A stretch of 64,000 bases of DNA from Apostichopus japonicus (Eukaryota > Echinodermata > Holothuroidea > Aspidochirotida > Stichopodidae), in contig NC_092565.1 of NCBI RefSeq assembly GCF_037975245.1, forward strand, positions 7,990,999 to 8,054,998, given 5' to 3'. Below the pieces are notes generated by a model that saw only the letters and a program-made list of their open reading frames with translations, searched no databases and was not told the DNA's origin. Both the position numbers and the translations under genes were made by a program. Shown here one piece after another: positions 53,501-64,000 of the stretch; positions within the stretch are counted from its first letter, which is position 1, and each line of letters starts with the position of its first letter.

Positions 53501-54794
53501 CCACCACACTTACCCATTACATTTACCCAACACAAAAGGGTGCAAAAACCACATACTAATACTACACATTTGCATCCTTTACTCCATTCCCACTCCATTC
53601 CTGTAGACCGATTGTAAATTGGCATAAAATTCTTTTAAGATTCATGTAACTTTGAATCAAGTAGCCATCACGCTAGTTGTCATTTGTGACAGATTTGCAT
53701 TTGGTATTTGTCCTTAGGAACAATCTCGTGCTGCCAGCCTAACCAGTATTCTTCATCAGGCAGACATAATCCTCCGAAAATGTGTCTCTGAATCAATCAA
53801 AAATGCTAAAAGCTGTCAGAAACCAGGTAGGATCATAAATTATTAAATTTTGAAAAATCAGATTGTTAAATTGTTCTGCCTCTTTCCTTCTCCTCTCCTA
53901 CCCCCTCCCTAGGAAAATAAAACTGTTTCCCCTAATGTGAAAATACAATTGTGCCCTAAAAACATTCATCTGTGCATTGTAATCATGTTAGTATTAAAGT
54001 TTGATCTCAAATTCTGACTTTCAAAGTTTACCCTCTCAATAAGCAAGATGTCTGTGCTTTGCAGAGGGGCAGAGGGTGACATAGATGAACACAGACTCGT
54101 TTCTATGAATTTATTTGACTCCTTTGTTACCTATCCCCACACAACATATGCACTCCAATCACATTTAAACCTACTTGAGTTCTGCAGTCATTGTTTACAC
54201 AAAGCTCTGTAAAGCATATCAAATTAAGTTGCAAATAAACTCAAGTACACCTTTGGTTGCTGTACAAAAACAAATTCTGAGATTTTGTCAGAGCAGAAAC
54301 GCTTTAAATGTTAATATTACAGTACCTTCAGTTTTTATTTAAAACTGATAAAATTTTGACCTTTGACTCAGATTAAAGTCTGTATCTTGTCTTTGTCCTG
54401 TGTGTGTTTTATTGTTGTTGCTGGTAATCCTTCATTTGTTTTTCTGGGATTGAAATTGTGAATATCATTTTGATGTGATTTTTTATTTCAGTTCATGTCC
54501 AATGAATTGTCTAAATCTCATATATTTATCGCAAATGTTACATTTTCCTTATTAGAAGATAAAAGAAAAAGATTCCATCAGATACATTTCTAACGCCCTT
54601 TTTCTCCAGACGAGGGAGCAATAGATGTAAAAAGATTCGCAGCCCGAGCAAATCTTGGGAGAACAACACTCTTGGACAGGATTCGCCAGGGCTCTGTCGT
54701 GTTACCTCCACTGGATGTTGACGACGATAGACCAAGTAACACTTTTGAAAGTCAATTGTGCAGGCTGTACGAAGAATATATAGAAATAAACTAG
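50523..54794 (+). CDS. PSTK: L-seryl-tRNA(Sec) kinase
   Basis: Phosphorylates Ser-tRNA(Sec) to O-phosphoseryl-tRNA(Sec), the substrate SEPSECS converts to Sec-tRNA. Exons 50523-50726, 51627-51930, 52536-52737, 53228-53306, 53718-53826 and 54610-54794 give 360 residues, close to the mammalian protein (~350). Visible motifs: Walker A loop SGIPAAGKTT at residues 15-24; LLVDDNFFYRSMRYEYYQLA, very close to human LDDNFYYQSMRYEVYQLARK; the RNAQRP motif (human RNGQRP); and ILHQADIILRK in the C-terminal helical part. ATG 50523 sits just upstream of the P-loop as expected. The donor after exon 53228-53306 (AAG|GTCAGG) is the weakest; extended exon 4 would end at a stop within 36 bases, so splicing there is required. 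Candidate poly(A) signal AATAAA at 55409-55414. Confidence 0.95.
51285..51362. repeat. ~26-bp tandem repeat in PSTK intron 1
   Basis: Three copies of about GTTCAGTTCATTTCTACTTC plus ACT. Poly-G runs at 50810-50822 and 50850-50865 lie upstream in the same intron. Nothing else notable there. Confidence 0.75.
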
Positions 54795-57700
54795 AAACGG
54801 AAGCGAGATTAAGACGAGAGAGCAAGAGTTTAATTGGACGATAAACGGTATTGAAGAGATCCAGTTTGGAGTGGACATTAAGACTCTAAATTTGTGACTT
54901 TTGGTGGCTTTCAAACCAAGCTGTATTCTTAAGGGATAACTTTGTATACCACTGCAAATATCATACCCTCTGCATGCATTCATTACAACACATGCATTGG
55001 GCACTAAAACCTTGAATAAGTTACTGCAGGAAAATTAACCAGAATGCTAAGAACACAAAGAAGTCAAAGTCCTGTATACTGCAAATTGAGTATAATATTT
55101 GAAAAACATTTACAAAAGAAAGCTTTATTTTAAGAGAGAACTTTACGAATAGATTGCCTTAAAACAGTAACAGCATTTTCCAGGGAAATTTCATTTGCCT
55201 TAAAACAAAGTGCACAGCAAATGAAAATAAGTTAAATTGGGTTTATATATTTCAGTGACTATAAAGAACCAGTGTGTACAAGTTGCTATTTTACTACAAA
55301 TAACTGCCTTTAATATGATGACTAATATCAATTGTAATATTGCATTGCTGGATAAAATATTCACAGATTTTTTTGTTTATACCTATATTAAGCAATTTCT
55401 TCCTTGACAATAAAAAGGAAGTATTATTTGGTAAAGAAATGTCAAGATCATTCCACATCATGATAAGAATTCTAAATTATTACTGATTTGTCATTGCACT
55501 ATTTTGAGCAAAGGTGACTCTAATAGCTGAGGATCTGAGGTTTCCATCCTGACAGGATCTTCTTCACATGCTAACTGAGAAGAAACCAGACTAAGGACGC
55601 ATACTAAACATAATATATTTCAGTGTTTTGGTGTTCTAAGCTGCCATTTAGGAGTTGGAATTAATGCCAATTGGGCATATTTAACCACTTTCAGTAGAGG
55701 TCCTAGTTGTCATAAAACTAAGTGATGTTCTGTCCAGAGTAAAGAGGCCTGAAAGGAAGTTACTGGTTGCATTTAAGGGATTATGAAGTCTGAGATTTAC
55801 AGATACTTCCAAAACTGAAATGAATTGCTTTGTACAAGTTTGTTAAAAGGTGTTTGCTATATATATTACCACTGTTGTGTCCCTATGACAACAATACAGA
55901 CAACTCCTACCCAGATAGGAATAATTATGCATGATAGGCTAGGAACTGATTTCGAAAGTGTAGTGTCAAAAAGCTTACATTAATTGTGACAAATGAAATT
56001 TTCAAAGTACAAACACAGCCAGTTAGCTGTAAATGTGAGAGAGAAAACTAATTTGAAGCAACTCTAAATAGTTAAATTTTATTTGAATGCAAATTTCGAT
56101 GAAAGAAAATAAGTATTAGTAAATTGTATACTCTCATTTTTTTTTATCTACAAGAAGGATATAAGCAAAATTTCAGGGTAATTCTCTGTAAATGTCTGAT
56201 GCAAAAAAACAAAACGATGCAAGTTAGTATAATTAATGGGTATCCTTTACAAGTTTACTATTATTATTATTATTTTTTTTTTTCTATGTGTATATAATAT
56301 TTTGCCATATATATTTGGTGTAATTCCTTCATCCCATACAATGGTTCTAAGTCTGTAATGTTTATTATGTTTACTTACTTAAGATTGTCTTATCACCCCA
56401 TTACTTTTTATATTAGAAATAGCAGATGAGAGCATTTGTCTCAAAAATTGACAACTAAAACTTGGCTGTCTGGAATCTCTTGAAACGTAACCCACTGAAA
56501 TACAGAGTAGTACCATCAATGTGTATTTTGTGTACGTATCATTGGTAACACATGAGCGTATTAAATAGCATTACATCGAATCATGTATGTAAACCAGCAT
56601 AAAAAGATTTATACCATCCCCTTTAGCCACACTTTCCTAAGGGTTCCAGGGAACTTCTCTAATTTGATCATATGTACAGGTGTACTGTACAGGAATATGG
56701 GGGGGGTGGGGGGGGGTGTTAATAAAGGGCATTACATTGGTTCATTCATCCATATCAGCATGGAATGATTCCCTTTAGTTATGAGTAGTTCAGACGTTAG
56801 TAACGTACACATCCAGTATCTAACACTAGTGATTAGTACCAGCAAGATTTTGACATCACAGTTAACAGAGTTTGGGTATAGGCATTACATTGGTTCATTG
56901 AAAAAGACACATGTTTGCAAACAAGCCAAAGAATTTAACTGGTTTCCATACCTTACTGTATAGAGATGGTGCAATGAGTATTTAAAGAGGATGCTACCAT
57001 GATTTGGGATGTTTGAGAAGTGATGAAAGTCACTAGAATTTGAACAACAGTTGTTGCCATTTCACTAGTTTTGCAGCATTTACTATTAATTTGAACAATT
57101 TTGCTTGGTATAATAACTTGGAAATTATTTCAATTATGATATATTAAGGAATACAGAAATGTAAATACCACTTTTCTGTTTTGGATTTTCTTGAGTACTG
57201 AAACTTAGAGGAGCTTCAAAGAGAAGCAAATCAACTGACATTCCTTTATGCCAACAAAATTCAGTGAATTGTACAGTAATGTCACCAATTCATGTCACCA
57301 CAAAAATTGTAATTTTTTTATGAAAACCATGCAAATAGATACTCAAAAAAGCTGTCACAATATGCTTGAAATATGTATGGCTGTAAAAGTTTTGTTGCCA
57401 TTAATAAAATTTTTGTCACTTGAAAGGTGTTTCATCCTTGTTCACAATATTAGTCAAATTAATTTTTATAGTTGCCACCATATTATTCTTCTTTTAACAA
57501 ACAAATCTACCATGCTAATATGAAGTCTGTGGATGCTCAGGTTCTAGACATTACAAAGGTTTTCAAATTTTCAAACTTTAACTGCTTTGCTGACTCTAAG
57601 TGACATTTGACCTCAGTCGAGCACAATAGGGACCTTGCACTCAATTCACGGAAGCCACATGCTAAATACGAAATCTACTGTTACAATTTCTTAAAATATT

Positions 57701-59643
57701 GTGTTTACAAGGTTTTCAAGATTTTACCTCTGCTGACCAGATATGACCTTTGACCTCCAAAATAGTGTAAACTTTTTTACACAGTGTTACATGAAAACAT
57801 GCAAATATGAGCTTCCTTGATGTTTGGGTTCAGGAGATTTTTGACCAAGTTTTGACCTCTGATGACCAACTGTGTGTCTGATCTGATGAGATCTGCTGTG
57901 TGTACCTATCTCAAGATATCATGTTTACAAGCAAGGGTCCAGCTTGCTCCCTCGCCCGCTCACTCCGCAGGCCCCCCTGATCCTTTGCCGGCCCGATCCA
58001 TCGCCTGCCCGCTCCCTCGATACTTCTTGCAATTAAATCACCTCATTGCACATTGTACTTTTTGAAAAGGATTTAACTACAACAGTTAACCTATCTCTTA
58101 ATCGTGTTGAAACTGTGGAAAATATTGTTACATGAATATTGGCAGGACAATATTGTGATTGGCCCCGTTCCGCGCCCCCTCCACATGAAATACAGTCCTG
58201 TCTGCAAAAAGGCCTAAGGCAAATCAAAATGTTCTATATACATAAACCCACCCTTCAATTCTCTACCACATGAATTTAATCAGAGACAGGTATGTTGTAA
58301 AATGAAGTTGAAAGAAAATCAATATTTCCAGCATTTACACTTAAATTTTTGGGCTACTGGCCAGCAGGACTACCCAGTTTAAGATTCAGGTGGCCCTCCA
58401 GCTTATCAAATGGCCCAAACGATTTTAATGTGACAAAAGGAAAAAAGGAAACTTTGCATTATTGAATGTTAAGTAATAATACTACCTTTGGCTCATTGTC
58501 TAGTACTTATCTGCAGCAAATACTGCATTGCAAAAAATATTAATGGTATGTCTTACAGAGGCTAATTATCACAAACAATCTAAGAATATTCACTTATATT
58601 TGACAAATCAATACGATGAAAGGAAGTTCTTGTGTCATCTCTAGTCACCTCACAACTAGTGAGGGTTGTATATTATAAACTCAATCAAACAATATTCTCT
58701 GCTACAGACCTAGGGAGTACCGTAGCTATCCCTAACAAGCACTGTTAATTGTGAACTTGTAACCTCACTCAAACAATATTATGTTCTACAGCCAGCACTG
58801 TAGAGTTACTGTAGAGTTACTGTAGATTCAGTTCTACCAGAGTAATTTTGTAACACAAAATCAAAGAACAACAACAACATAAATGACATAAAAATACAGC
58901 TGAAAACCTTAATACTTTGAAAAGGGAAGGCCTTTTTTACAATTTTCATTGGTTTCACACGAGTATGTCTAATACAAAACAGTGACATACAAACCACATT
59001 TTGAGAAATGTATACAGTAGACATGATAAGCAATATTCCACAATTTTGTGCAAGGTTAAACAGAAGAAAGGAAAGCAAGGATTTGTCATTGTCAATAGAT
59101 ATGACTTAAAACAATTATATAGCTGGAATCAAAAGAACAAATCCACCACCATATATTGAAAATAAGCACAATCTAGCCAGAAAAATAGATTTTGTATCAG
59201 CAAATGGTAAGCAAGGATTCTCAAAAACAGTGACATATCTAGAAAGTAGAGGCCATTAATAGAAAAGAACTAATAGTTAGCATGGTAAACATTACATGCT
59301 GCAAAAAGGCATTGTTTTAACATTTGAGAATAATTTCTGAAGATCAGAAACCTTTGGATGGTCAGAACAACGAAATAGTTCCGATATTTTCAACTTACTT
59401 TTAACTTTGTTTTCGAGAGAGTAGAAGAGGATGGGAAGGTAAGGGGAGAGACTGTTGACCTTTCCACAAGTTGCTGACTGACATTGTGAATAATTTCCAA
59501 AAAGCACTATCATGAAAGTCATCATTAATGTTTCCCAGCCCAAAGCAGAATAAATTTAATTAGTATTTGATTATTTGTAAATCATAACAATCCCTCAATG
59601 AGGGCAACCTCAAAGATAACTGTGGATTTTTTTAGTTAACTTT
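54795..59643. other. PSTK 3' UTR and long non-coding spacer
   Basis: No supported exon. About 57590-57900 carries several TGACCTTTGACC-type phrases, which may be part of an old dispersed repeat. G-runs lie at 56700-56718, and a locally GC-rich patch with repeated GCCCGCTC-like sequence at 57950-58020. Otherwise AT-rich. Confidence 0.35.
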
Positions 59644-59739
59644 CTAGCCCATCTTTGACCTTCTTAAATGTTCTACCATTTTGTGAATGATGTCAGATTT
59701 GAAACCATCAATACTTCCCAGATACTCTTCACACTGAAC
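59644..59739 (-). other. Possible terminal exon, minus strand
   Basis: A good acceptor (TTTTTAACAG) is followed by an open frame VQCEEYLGSIDGFKSDIIHK...MG and a TAG at 59644-59646. The 31 residues have protein-like composition. It could be the last exon of a small gene or an alternative last exon of AUP1. If joined to the AUP1 exon at 63308-63405, the phase-matched frame is also open but reads differently, so the two readings conflict. No upstream partner is recognised. Confidence 0.25.
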
Positions 59740-60172
59740 CTGTTAAAAACCACCAATACATCACTTGATCTGGAAATCAGAAAGCCTCAAATTTATCTAA
59801 CACCAACCGTGGTGGTTATAGAATGATTGCTGAGGCTTCGTTAACAAGCTTTTACAAAATGTTTTGTTCCACCTTTATTAGAACACATGTAAACTACCAT
59901 GAAGAAATTTTAATGTGATTTCAAAGGCACAAGCTGAAACAATCAATGAATAACAAAGAGTAGTTCTTATGCTGAGACACATGAGAGAAAGATGAAGAAA
60001 TTAACCTACATATTTCTCATTTAAATTTGACAACTTAATCAAACATAAACAATACTATCCAATCATATCATAACTGTTTTGAAATACGGCCAATGTTGTA
60101 ACCATGTCATGACTCAAGTTTACTGAAATTTCAAGTTAAGTGACAAACAGAATCACCAGCAATGACACCACT

Positions 60173-60375
60173 TGTCACTCCCAGATTAATGTATGTCGTC
60201 ACTCCCAGATTAATGTAAGTCGTCCAGTTATAGAGTTGTTGACAATTAACAATTCATAATCATGGACGTTAAATATGAATGTAAGAGACTGACTTCGGTC
60301 AGCTTGCGGCTTTGATAAGCCAATGAGGCTTCTTCGCGAGTTCCTGCTTGCAGGAGGATCTAATATACATACTTG
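60173..60375 (+). repeat. SINE-like dispersed repeat, copy 2
   Basis: Matches 19841-20028 over nearly its whole length, with an internal duplication of GTCACTCCCAGATTAATGTA at its left end and a short ATAC-type tail. The two copies differ at a modest number of positions, so both are moderately old. Confidence 0.7.
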
Positions 60376-61823
60376 ACTGTAAAGTGAAGAGATAATATAA
60401 TGGCCAATCCCTGATAAAGATACCCTTGCAGGACATGAACTTTCTCACCATCCACTGTACTGGTTACAGATTCACAGAGATTTAACAAGGGGAAAACAGT
60501 AGAGCTTGTCATGGAATTAATCCTTACCTTATCTTTATTAGCTACACTGTAAAATGATTGGATTTATGAAACTTAACCCCTCCCCTCCAACCCCCAAAGA
60601 AGAAAGAAAAGAAAAAGATGAAATTGACATTGAAATTTCTTTACCCTGTCTATAAATTATATCAGAAAGTTAACATAAAAAGTTTGCATTTAAATTAAAA
60701 CATCCTCATTTCTTTTCATAGACTTGATGGGATAAAATTAAAAGGACAGTCACCCCCCCCCCAGAAAAAATACATGTTCCAATCTCAACCCCAGACCACT
60801 TACTGTAACCATGGGATAAGTCCTAGGCATGAAAACCAAACAATATGATCCACTCTCAACCCCAGACCACTGTAACCATGGGATAAGTCCCTCCTCCGAG
60901 CAATTAATTATACCAAATCCATCATGACCATATGATATGTTCATGCTTTACAACATACTGTAGTGGATATTTAAGCATCAAATGTTAGTCTCAGTGCTAA
61001 AGGAAGGGTCCACTTTAGATGAACGATAAGATAGTCACAATAATTTATGTAGTAAAACCAGCACACCATCACATCTTAAAGGGTCTTTGATATGAAGGTA
61101 AATGTGTTCCACAAAGGCACTCTTTCAAACTTGAAAAAAAAAGAAGACTAAAAAACTTCAAAAGTTCTTCCTTTCAAAAGTTTTCCTTGTCTCTCTGTAT
61201 GTTTCAAGAAGCTGGTAGTACTTGCAGCAGTGTTCCCACTTTTGTCACCATCAAACACACTCGAAAGAAAGTTGATTGCATTTACCTTCATAGTAGGTGT
61301 GAAGAATCTTCAACCCGTCAGTCACTTTCCAACAAAATCATGAACACCTGGTCAAGAACTACCACACTCCCACAGCAGAAGTTCATAAACCAAGCTTCAC
61401 TAAAGTGAGGCTGAAGTTGTTCCCATTAATAACTGTTGAGGATTATTATTAATTGCACCATTTTGGACAAGATGATAAACTTCATTCAGTTCTGACAAAG
61501 CATGGCACCAACAACTTGACTGAATCTAGAGTAAAGTCCAATTCGAAAATGCCCCCTTGCTCTTTTAATAATTCATTACCTAATACATCATCTTCACATT
61601 TTAATTCATAGTCATGACTTAACTAGCTTGGTTGTGTTGGTACCAAAAAATCTAAACAAAACAATGTTCATCTTCTGATTAGCACAGTTGGTTTCATGCA
61701 TATTCATCAGCAATGTTGGCAAAAGGTCATCAAAGGTCATTGCTTCATCGTCACTCCACCAGCCAAAAGGTAAGTTTTGCCTCCTCACTTTCCACCATCG
61801 ATGATTGGTTCCACCAGTAAATA
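60376..61823. other. AUP1 3' UTR side, non-coding
   Basis: No exon supported. 60781-60895 holds a local duplication of CTCAACCCCAGACCACT and following sequence. Poly-A signal for AUP1 not fixed. Confidence 0.35.
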
Positions 61824-64000
61824 TCATTCCGGTTTATCTTCACTTGCTTCAAAATGTCTGCAAAAATGGGACAAATGTGGAAAAAAAAGCTTTATTTTGT
61901 GTGTGAAAAATCAGCACTTGATTGGATGGATGCAAGATGACTCATAGACATCAGAATATTTTGGGATGTATTCCACCCCCACTTCCCCCCCAAAAATGAG
62001 AATGATCATAAAGAGAAACAAACAGACACTCACATGATTATTCCCATGGACTATGTTCCCTTAAAATCATGCTTCTCTTATCAAAATGTATTCTAAGTGC
62101 TGAATTTTATCTCATGTTTTTAAATGAACATGCATGGTGACTGGCTCTTATACCACTCACTACTTGTTGCTACATTGAAATATTAGTACACAGAATAAGC
62201 CATGCATAGCAACAGATATATAGTAAGGGCAGGTAGCAGAGAGATAACTACCAAACAGTCTTCTTGGAAGCCATCTTGGTGGAGTATGCTAATCCTGTCC
62301 TTGCATCAGACTTGAGATTTCGAGCCATCTTAATCCAATTACTTTTTGCAACAGATTTGATCGAATCCACAAACGTGACTTGCTGCAAGTCACTAAGTGT
62401 AACCGTAAACGTTTCTTAATTGTGCGTAAACTATGATTATGTTTCTCCTATTGTGTTAAGATTATCTGGTGTGAACAGCTTTTCACTACTTGGCTCCTCT
62501 TAAGGTTCTAGTCAGACTCTACCAGAGATATATATGTGAATATCTTTAGGACTCACAGAGGAAATAACATAATGTGGAAAAACTGCATACTGCAGGTTAA
62601 GAGACAGTGTTCAAATAAAGTTGCTTTGACCAGGAAACTCAAGAATGATTTTGTCTTTGTAATATCATCTTCCTGTTAACTACATTCAGCTTTACAATAC
62701 TTTTACCTGTGTCATAAACTCTTAAATATTTTCCATTCCTTAACAATTTAGAAAACCAACTGGAACAATGGAATCTAAAGCAGGGCTTCTAATCAAAGAG
62801 CAAGCCCAAAGGAGGACCCATTTCTTGTTTAAGGAGCTTATGTTCCAATCACTTGCATAACTAATACATGAAGCTACATATGTTCAAATGAAACTGTGGT
62901 TTAAAGTCTAAACTCTGATTCCTCAAAACCACCTCTTGTCTGACTTTCCTAAATATTCAATATTATTTGATACTAAACTCCAATAAATAATGCAGCATAT
63001 CGGTTTTGCCAGTCAACTTTCCCTTCAAAACATATGATGAAAGTTTAAGCAGTTCTGTTAAGCCATTTGCATGTGACCACAACTCTGACATGCAAAAGTG
63101 TTGGGGCAATGAAATATATATAATCTAATAAAAGCAAAAGTCACTTATTAGTTACATTTTAATTTATTAAAGAAACATCTTGGAGAAATTCTTAGCCTGA
63201 TGAAGTGCAATAATACTCCACACTGGTCTGCTAATATCATTGCAGGGTCTCATGCAAAATGCTTCTTAAAGGACTTCTCTTGGTAAGTCCACCAGATATA
63301 AACTCACCTCTTAGCCGAGGCTAGCAGAGCTAATTTTCTCTCCTCCAGAGACTTCTGCCGGTCTTTTGATGTTTTTCCAAACTGGGAATCAGCAAACTTC
63401 AAGGACTACAAGGAAATAAGCAAACCAATGTTGTATACCAGGTATAAACTAAATCCCTTGAAAATGCAGTCATGTGTATGACTTACCTCAGTGCTGCAGT
63501 TAATGTGAGGTAACGTAGTAATGCAACAGAACATGTGTACTATCTTAATGCAACAGAACATGTGTACTGTCTCACATATCAGATGCATCACACATATCCA
63601 AGAACTTAATATGAAATACCATTTAATAATAATCAGCAGTTAATATAATGACACTGCCCCATACTCATACATTGTTACCCCTGCCCCATACTCATACAAT
63701 GATACCCCTGCCCCATACTCAGACATTGTTACCCCTGCCCCATACTCAGACATTGGTACCCCTGCCCCATACTCATACATTGTTACCCCTGCCCCATACT
63801 CAGACATTGATACCCCTGCCCCATACTCAGACATTGGTACCCCTGCCCCATACTCATACATTGTTACCCCTGCCCCAATAGTCAGACATTGATACCCCTG
63901 TCTGTGACTTACACTAGCAGAAACCTTCACATCTGTTTTGATGTCAGATTCAGTTGCTGGCTCCTCTGTTGCATCCTGGGTAGTTTTACCTTCCACTATA
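61824..64000 (-). CDS. AUP1: AUP1, last three exons (5' part beyond window)
   Basis: Exons on the minus strand: 63913-64000 (partial), 63308-63405 and 61824-61857 with stop TGA; GT-AG and phases agree. The tail reads SLKFADSQFGKTSKDRQK, SLEERKLALLASAKRRHFEA and ends SEDKPE. This aligns with the human AUP1 C-terminus (LTFAKSSWARQESLQERKQA, YARRRFTERRAQEAD), the segment that binds the E2 enzyme UBE2G2. The preceding exon is acidic low-complexity linker (EGKTTQDATEEPATESD), as expected between the CUE domain and this helix. AUP1 works at the ER membrane and lipid droplets in ER-associated degradation. Its acyltransferase-like and CUE parts lie outside. AMFR has a similar helix, but the LxFA...SLxERK pattern favours AUP1. 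Confidence 0.8.
63651..63900. repeat. 27-bp minisatellite in AUP1 intron
   Basis: About nine tandem copies of CTGCCCCATACTCATACATT plus GTTACCC, with variants such as CAGACATTG, just 3' (minus sense) of the donor at 63913. The unit is a multiple of three and stays open in both directions, so a retained intron would add a nonapeptide repeat (GAGVTMYEY type) to AUP1. That is most likely chance. Confidence 0.9.

Noticed and set aside
60750-60944. Minus-strand frame of 64 residues
   Set aside because: It translates a local duplication (CTCAACCCCAGACCACT); no splice context or domain.
62265-62340. Exon-like minus-strand frame MARNLKSDARTGLAYSTK
   Set aside because: No pyrimidine tract or acceptor before it; the AUP1 phase skips it and fits 61857 exactly.
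63651-63900. A CRISPR-like array
   Set aside because: Units are contiguous with no unique spacers, in an animal intron; it is a minisatellite.

Overview
The window is animal nuclear DNA: genes split by large GT-AG introns, AT-rich non-coding sequence, many poly-G/poly-C runs, and abundant hAT-type miniature transposons. The mix (an invertebrate-type SARM1-like TIR protein, CR1-like LINE debris with an esterase-type ORF1 end, single-copy metazoan housekeeping genes) suggests a marine invertebrate deuterostome, perhaps an echinoderm. The clade is an inference; nothing here fixes the species. All gene models were built by hand from splice signals, phase and protein resemblance.

Layout. (1) 1-8182, minus: 5' part of a 15+ exon gene for a two-TIR protein, running off the left edge. 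(2) 8183-12940: intergenic DNA with a 1 kb hAT-like element, then a probable non-coding first exon for OAT near 10.7-10.8 kb. (3) 12949-23619, plus: ornithine aminotransferase (OAT), eight coding exons, 434 residues, apparently intact. Its introns hold a fold-back element, microsatellites and a SINE-like repeat that recurs at 60.2 kb. (4) 26.2-30.1 kb: tandem array of a ~598-bp unit, one unit interrupted by a 1.19-kb solo LTR with a 5-bp target duplication. (5) 30.1-34.4 kb: repeat-rich, including a tRNA-derived SINE between AT/CA microsatellites. (6) 34476-37257, plus: two-exon gene for a secreted protein I do not recognise. (7) 39-48.5 kb: several short terminal-inverted-repeat elements, two with perfect 8-bp target duplications (hAT), in and around (8) PRADC1 (42911-48819, minus, complete). 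(9) 49.19-49.9 kb: decayed CR1-like LINE fragment. (10) PSTK (50523-54794, plus, complete), head-to-head with PRADC1. (11) 54.8-61.8 kb: mostly non-coding. (12) 61824-64000, minus: last three exons of AUP1, entering from the right edge.

How the genes relate. They do not form one pathway. OAT acts in mitochondrial ornithine/proline/glutamate metabolism, PSTK makes the phosphoseryl-tRNA(Sec) needed for selenocysteine, PRADC1 is a small secretory-pathway PA-domain protein, and AUP1 acts in ER quality control and lipid droplets. The two most interesting host genes are the tandem-TIR gene, whose first TIR keeps the NADase-type glutamate while the second has glutamine there and whose N-terminus looks internally duplicated, and the unrecognised secreted protein at 34-37 kb.
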